Source: Aotearoamyces nothofagi (lineage: Eukaryota > Ascomycota > Leotiomycetes > Leotiales > Tympanidaceae). Taken from it: a stretch of DNA of 64,000 nt. Positions 59,189-64,000 of the stretch are shown in pieces. The notes under the pieces are model-generated. The model ran no database searches, was not told the origin of the DNA, and saw only the letters and a program-made list of their open reading frames with translations. Each line of letters opens with the position of its first letter. The first letter of the stretch is position 1. The translations under genes and the position numbers were made by a program. Where the stretch lies: the NCBI GenBank assembly GCA_015345905.1, contig JADDTR010000015.1, forward strand, positions 434,001 through 498,000, written 5' to 3'.

Positions 59189-60082
59189 CTAATCTTGCTT
59201 TCCCTGCAAATGCCACTCGAAAACCTTCCTGAAAATTCCCTTGGCATCATTCTGAATGACTTCACCATGACATGGGATGATCGTTTTGAAGTCCCAGCTA
59301 TCAATCCGCCTTGTGCTGGCATTGAATGCCGGACGGTCTGGGGCGCTAAAGGCATACCAGATAAATCTCTTTTGCCATTTCGCAGTCCCTGCAGTACTCT
59401 GCAGGGAAGCAAATAGCTTCGTCCAGATTCCCTTATCCGCTGGCTCGCCAGTCTTTGAGTATTGCTCCGTAGCTGGAAGATTGAAAAGGTAGTCCGCCTC
59501 AATCAAGATCTTATCAGGCTTATAAAAAAATACGATTTCCTTATTAGGATGCGCATCAACAAACTCATAGTCGAAGTCCGCGTCAAATTCTGGTGAGATG
59601 GTGGTCGAAGCCTTGTTCTTGGCAGTAAAGACGGTTGTGAATGGGACTAGAGGACCAGCGGACGGCGAGTCTTCCTCGGCTGCTGCCTTTGCACGCTTTT
59701 CAGGAAGTCCCTCCGGCCCAATGACGTGCGCGTTAGGGAAAGCTTTGTACCACTGAGAGAGGAAGATGTGGTGCTCGATATCTGGTGCTGTGATGTATTT
59801 GACATTGTTGCCCAATGACTGGAGTTTTGCAGAGACATCGGCAGTGAGGGCAACGGGAGAAAAGACAGCAAGAGCACCGGATGTAAGACGCACTATGTAA
59901 ACTGTCAGCTTTGCCTTAGTTATTATGAATTGAGGCAATTCAAACGTACCAACTGTGCCACGACCACCGATTCGGACGAGCCCGTAGCGCGTGAATGGGA
60001 GAGAGAATGTAACGACATTGGGAGTGATGTCGCGAATGACCATCACCTTTGCCGGGTCTGCTGGTATAAGCTTTGAAGTCAT
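59189..60082 (-). CDS. DUF4336-like (metallo-hydrolase-like) protein
   Basis: Exons 60082-59950 and 59892-59189, 278 aa. The 57-nt intron between them (59949-59893; GTACGT...GCTGAC...CATAG) is a multiple of three and stop-free, so the unspliced frame also reads through (297 aa). Splicing restores GGRGTVVRLTSGALAVFSPVALT, the conserved N-terminal strand pattern of the family. Other conserved pieces: APDIEHHIFLSQWYKAFP, VIGPEGLPEKR and IIPCHGEV. The fold resembles metallo-beta-lactamase, with EHH and CHGE as possible metal-ligand remnants. No reaction is established. Family naming is from memory and would need a profile search. Confidence 0.78.
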   Translation of the reverse strand: MTSKLIPADPAKVMVIRDITPNVVTFSLPFTRYGLVRIGGRGTVGTFELPQFIITKAKLTVYIVRLTSGALAVFSPVALTADVSAKLQSLGNNVKYITAPDIEHHIFLSQWYKAFPNAHVIGPEGLPEKRAKAAAEEDSPSAGPLVPFTTVFTAKNKASTTISPEFDADFDYEFVDAHPNKEIVFFYKPDKILIEADYLFNLPATEQYSKTGEPADKGIWTKLFASLQSTAGTAKWQKRFIWYAFSAPDRPAFNASTRRIDSWDFKTIIPCHGEVIQNDAKGIFRKVFEWHLQGKQD

Positions 60083-61215
60083 CTTGAGTGATTTGATGCT
60101 AGAATTGGGGAAGTTGCAGAAGTTTGCGGAGTGTTATAGGACTGTCTCGCAATCGAAACGTATGATCGATGAGGCTGCTAGGGCGGGTAGCTCCTCTCGT
60201 GCCTTTGAAATTCAAAAACCTAGGACGGCGATGACGCAAAACCACAGAGCTACTGTGCAGCGCGATAAGGGCGATAACGCTGGACCGAGGCCTGACTGAC
60301 GGGTTATTTAGCAAAATGCCGGTGCAGAAGTACAGAACAGAAGCAACAGAGACGTGCTTGACCAAATATAGGAATTCGAATTTAGAAGAATGGATTGATG
60401 GTACAGTGCTGAAGCTCTCAATATATATACATCCAGCAAGTTAGACGCCTTTCGCCGACGTCAGATTGGGTGATGTAGCATCATCGAGCATGCTGAATAA
60501 CGGCTGCACATGCTACAGAAGCTTAGATCTATTATACGGCGCCCAGACCAAGCCTACAAGTAAAAGATGATTCAGCACGTTTTTCGCCACAACAATGCTA
60601 ATAATGGCCCTTGACACGCCCTAGACGGTCTATGAAGCCGACGATGGCTACCACTGTACCTTCCGACCGCCGAGGCACGTCAGGGACCGCGTTGCGAGTT
60701 CCTACGGAGTGCCCGGCCTGTGTCGCAGCCATATACTTCACAGTCCACAGTACACAGTCCACAATTAACAATCCACAATCCACAATTCACAATTCACAAT
60801 TCATAGACTCGGCTGCAAGCATTTATTTATTTGATTTGATCTGATTTAATGACGATTCTGCGAGTCTGTATATCCAGCGATCTCTGCTGTCTAAACGGAG
60901 TCTGCAAAATTGCGCGTTCAGAAAGAAAAGGCCATTCGTGAGTGCTACTCGTGGTAATGGAATTAAAAGGAATCGAGTCTCTTGCAGAAAACGATACAAT
61001 GTAGATAACCTATCGCGGAAGGCCGAGGGGAAAAAAACCGTTTCAGCCTTGTCTCCACTGCCAATGCAAACGCCGTATGTGGGTATCTGCGACAGTGAAC
61101 CCCAGTCCCATGCGCCATCCCAAACCCAATTCAACGCCAGAATTAGCTGATATATCCCCTTCCATAGCCACAACTCCAGAACAGCCAGGCCAGGATCATC
61201 TGGAATTGAAGGAGC
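60083..61215. other. Spacer with a short tandem array
   Basis: Promoter of the DUF4336-like gene on the left. At 60739-60805 runs of CACAGTCCA drift into CACAATTCA units. A 116-codon minus-strand open frame (60823-61173) lacks any family signal and is not called. Confidence 0.5.
60739..60805. repeat. 9-bp-like tandem array (CACAGTCCA / CACAATTCA)
   Basis: About seven imperfect copies of an 8-9-nt unit, changing from GTCC to ATTC variants along the array, which suggests slippage followed by spreading of new variants. Confidence 0.75.
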
Positions 61216-63333
61216 CTATCCTGGAAAGCTGTGGTCGACATTGGCCCATTTGACGACCGAGAAAAACAGCTTATCCAGCCACTTCTGCTCACCAAAGACA
61301 TTGTACACGTAGCCTCCGTCACTGGAGAATGCACCGTTGCCACGTATCTGGATCAAAGCCTGGCGAGTGAGCTCGTTGGCTTGTAACCAAATTGAACGTT
61401 GGGCGATGAGGAGATAGTAGTTTGTGCTGCAGATGTAGAGAAGCGTATAGAAACCAACGTGAGTGAGCAGCACGAAGAAGTTTGTCCAAAAAGGAGGAAG
61501 CTCTTCTCTGATGATATCACTCATCGATGTGCTTGTATCTGATGAAGAGCACGAAAAGATATCTTTATCGGCGTCACCATTGATCGTTTCACTGGCGACA
61601 ATGTCATCTGGTTCTGCTCCAGATGGAGTTTCGGCAACAGAGCTATGATCGTAGACTTTTGGATCTGCAGAGACATTGAGGGCTCTGGCGATGGTGGGGA
61701 AGAACTCGGTGAGCCACCAAGTGAAGTGGAACTCGAAGATGATCCAGAGATTGATGTATACTTGGAACCAGAGCAAGAAGGGGTCTTGGCTCCTATATAT
61801 GACTTGATCATTGAAGACCTCAACCTCCCTCTCGATGATCTTGTTACGGAAGACTTCCTTCTCAATAATCCTTTCAACTGGTCTATCAACGATTCGGTCA
61901 CGAAAGACTTCCTTCTCGACGATTTTCACCACCGGCCTGTCGACAATCTTTTCGACAATCTTCTCAACAGGTCTGTCAATGATTCTATCGACTATTACTT
62001 CTACTGGCTTCTCGACAATCCGGTCACGGTAGACTATCTTCTCGACGATCTTCTCCACCGGCCTGTCGACGATCTTTTCGACAATCTTTTCGACAATCTT
62101 CTCAACTGGCCTGTCAACAATCCTTTCGACAATTACTTCGATTGGCTTCTCGACGACTTTCTCAACTGGTCTGTCAATGATCTTTTCGACAATTACTTCG
62201 ACTGGTCTGTCAACGATCTTTTCGACTACTCTATCGACGTAAACAATCTCTGGCACTTTGCTTCCCTTCTTCGCTTTCTTCTGCCGCCTGGTCTCCGTCT
62301 TCGTAGTAATCTCCTCATATTCCGACTCGCTGCTGTCATGTGACTGCGAGCCATCTGACTCCTGGCCATCGCCGCCAAGATCCTCTAGAGACGAGTCAAG
62401 GCGTTTCTTCTGCTTAGTATCCTTTGGTTTGAGATCAGTATTTTGTGGAGGTCCGACAATATCGTGGAACTGAGTGCTTTCCATCTGAAGTAGCTCGAGT
62501 TGTTCCTCAGCCGCCAGTAGCGCGTGCTCTGATACGCCTAGCTCTTGGGCGAGTTGATCACGCTCTGGAACAATCCCTTGAAGCGCCTCAACTTCATCCT
62601 GAAGTGCTGCGACTCGTACTTCTAGGTTCCTATTTGCCACTTCTAGGCTGGTCTTAGAGCGGATTGTCTTATCGATCTCACTTCTCAGAGTCTGAGTTTC
62701 TTTCTTCGCATCTTGAGCTTCGCCGACTTTGTCTCTGATTTCCTTGTTCTTTCTCAAATTCGTCTCCTCGAGCTCGGAAATGGTTCCTTTAGATTTTACC
62801 AATTGGCTCTCTAGGTCTTTGATATGGGCGTCACGCGCGGTTAATACTTGGCGATACTCGCGAGCCGTCTCCGCGCCCGTCCGATACTTGGCCTCAGACT
62901 CATCAATCGAAATTTGGAGCTGCTCATGTTCGCCAAGTAAATCGTTGTATTTGGCATTCAACTCATTGTAACGCTCAGATTCAAGTTCACCTGCGTCTTG
63001 GTCCACCATCTCGTTGATCTGCTGCTGCCGCCGCTGTTGTTGTTGTTGTTGTGCGCCGACGGTTGATTCGAATGCGGGCAAGTTCTTCGGCGTCTCCCTC
63101 AATTCTTTGTCGCGCGCCTCGTTCTTAACCTCATTCCGGTCTTGCTTGGCACTACCCTCGGCACCGCCTGCGGCAACGCTTGCGGGTTTTTTGTTTCTCT
63201 TTGATCTCGTGTGCTTCCTTTTTGGCTTTACTGGTGTACCATCAGCGTTTTGGGGGGCGTCTTTGATCTCTTTCTTAGAGTTATCTCCCGGGTTCAGACC
63301 TCCCGGCTTGGTTGCTGGATTAAGATCACTCAT
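61216..63333 (-). CDS. Coiled-coil membrane protein with VEKIVDRPVE repeats
   Basis: A single exon of 705 aa from the ATG at 63333; the open frame continues upstream to 63486 but reads like leader sequence. Order: basic, Lys-rich N-terminus (about 35-60), a Gln run (about 92-100), a long coiled coil (about 110-290), an acidic Ser-rich linker (about 310-345), then about 150 residues (about 357-511) built from repeats of the type VEKIVDRPVE(V/K)IVEK. Two aromatic, hydrophobic membrane segments follow (about 514-540 and 614-641). The repeats look like those of alveolins from alveolate protists but are probably convergent. I recognise no function; a structural or scaffold role at a membrane is an inference from the layout. 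Confidence 0.85.
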   Translation of the reverse strand: MSDLNPATKPGGLNPGDNSKKEIKDAPQNADGTPVKPKRKHTRSKRNKKPASVAAGGAEGSAKQDRNEVKNEARDKELRETPKNLPAFESTVGAQQQQQQRRQQQINEMVDQDAGELESERYNELNAKYNDLLGEHEQLQISIDESEAKYRTGAETAREYRQVLTARDAHIKDLESQLVKSKGTISELEETNLRKNKEIRDKVGEAQDAKKETQTLRSEIDKTIRSKTSLEVANRNLEVRVAALQDEVEALQGIVPERDQLAQELGVSEHALLAAEEQLELLQMESTQFHDIVGPPQNTDLKPKDTKQKKRLDSSLEDLGGDGQESDGSQSHDSSESEYEEITTKTETRRQKKAKKGSKVPEIVYVDRVVEKIVDRPVEVIVEKIIDRPVEKVVEKPIEVIVERIVDRPVEKIVEKIVEKIVDRPVEKIVEKIVYRDRIVEKPVEVIVDRIIDRPVEKIVEKIVDRPVVKIVEKEVFRDRIVDRPVERIIEKEVFRNKIIEREVEVFNDQVIYRSQDPFLLWFQVYINLWIIFEFHFTWWLTEFFPTIARALNVSADPKVYDHSSVAETPSGAEPDDIVASETINGDADKDIFSCSSSDTSTSMSDIIREELPPFWTNFFVLLTHVGFYTLLYICSTNYYLLIAQRSIWLQANELTRQALIQIRGNGAFSSDGGYVYNVFGEQKWLDKLFFSVVKWANVDHSFPG

Positions 63334-64000
63334 TTTGTTGATGTGTGTGATGTGCTTTTCTGTCAAATTGGGAGTGTGATGAGGTTGGGAATTTGGTAGA
63401 CGATGTGAACAGGAAAAAAAAGAGGTGAAAGGTTCTATATACTTATACCTTACAATAGACCTACTGTCAATTGGTCTCAGATGCATTCGTCGTATTCAAT
63501 GCGGCTCATATGATTGTCCGCAATAAGCGGCGACCTTGCTACACTTGCTATTGAATTTGCCTATTCATGCAGCACCACGAAAAGAGACCATAAAATGACC
63601 GACAATGGCAACTCGGTTATTCGAATAACAATATGTTGCCTTCAAATGAGATTGTTGGTTTCCTCCTTGGAACTACCGACCTGTTATTACCTGTTATACA
63701 GGAAATGATGGCCCAATAGGACCAATTCTCAACAAACCAAATGCTATGATGTCTGAGAATTTCCCTTATTAGCTTCGCAACCTCGTTGACTAGATTTGAA
63801 AGAGAAAATATTGGTAATGTATTAAGCTCTTGAAATCACTTTACTATCAAATATGCAGCGATGCACTTAAGCAATTGCCATCTATTAGCGAATGCTACAG
63901 ACTCAAGAGCAATATTAAATAATATCAAATGAGCCAGCAGTTACTCCTGAAGAAATCTATGTATACAATGCAACCCAAACCTATTATCATGGTATAGAGC
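63334..64000. other. Upstream flank of the coiled-coil gene
   Basis: Leader and promoter of the minus-strand gene, then ordinary AT-leaning intergenic DNA to the window end. No gene seen. Confidence 0.5.

Noticed and set aside
60823-61173. 116-codon minus-strand open frame downstream of the coiled-coil gene
   Set aside because: No similarity seen and no splice connection to the neighbour.

Overview
The window looks like euchromatin from a filamentous ascomycete (Pezizomycotina). Genes carry short introns of about 45-70 nt, with GTAAGT-like donors, CTRAC-like branch sites and NAG acceptors. The proteins are typical fungal orthologues (Prp4 kinase, Tma7, Ran1-like kinase, Dpm1, HacA, an ATR/UvsB kinase, Cox16). 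One very AT-rich block resembles DNA mutated by repeat-induced point mutation (RIP). A member of the Leotiomycetes would fit, but this is a guess from general appearance. No rRNA, tRNA, CRISPR array or bacterial-style operon was seen. Exon borders were inferred by reading splice signals against reading frame and family similarity; no transcript was available.

Layout. 1.2-13.6 kb is gene-dense: a disordered conserved protein (-), a hotdog thioesterase (+), a Dap1-like haem-binding membrane protein (+), a glutamate-carboxypeptidase-II-like M28 peptidase (+), Prp4 kinase (-) and Tma7 (+). 13.6-30 kb is gene-poor. It holds one recognisable gene, a Ran1/Sks1-type kinase (about 18.2-20.0 kb, -), set among C-runs, polypyrimidine tracts, G-rich tracts, many unrelated tandem repeats and one long near-perfect hairpin. 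30-32.3 kb has a head-to-head pair, a PCI/SAC3-like protein (-) and a PAQR membrane receptor (+). 32.8-36.2 kb is the AT-rich block, with an island of more ordinary composition at 33.4-34.4 kb holding only fragments. 36.4-40.9 kb has an SDR reductase (+), Dpm1 (-) and an ankyrin/CorA-like gene (-) that seems damaged. 40.9-44.1 kb is another repeat-bearing spacer leading into hacA. 44.1-63.3 kb is gene-dense: hacA (+), ATR/UvsB (-), COX16 (+), a serine carboxypeptidase (+), a disordered protein (+), a DUF4336-like protein (-) and a coiled-coil membrane protein with VEKIVDRPVE repeats (-).

How the genes relate. The set is mostly housekeeping: splicing (Prp4), translation (Tma7), ER glycosylation and stress (Dpm1, HacA), genome checkpoint (UvsB), respiration (Cox16), sterol/haem (Dap1) and proteolysis (M28, S10). 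There is no biosynthetic cluster. The best points for a second look are: the hacA non-spliceosomal intron with its upstream ORF; three introns (in prp4, the DUF4336 gene and the Ran1-like kinase) that are multiples of three and free of stops, so unspliced mRNA stays translatable; the repeat-saturated 8-10 kb upstream of the Ran1-like kinase with its ~42-bp-stem hairpin; and the repeat-built membrane protein at 61.2-63.3 kb.
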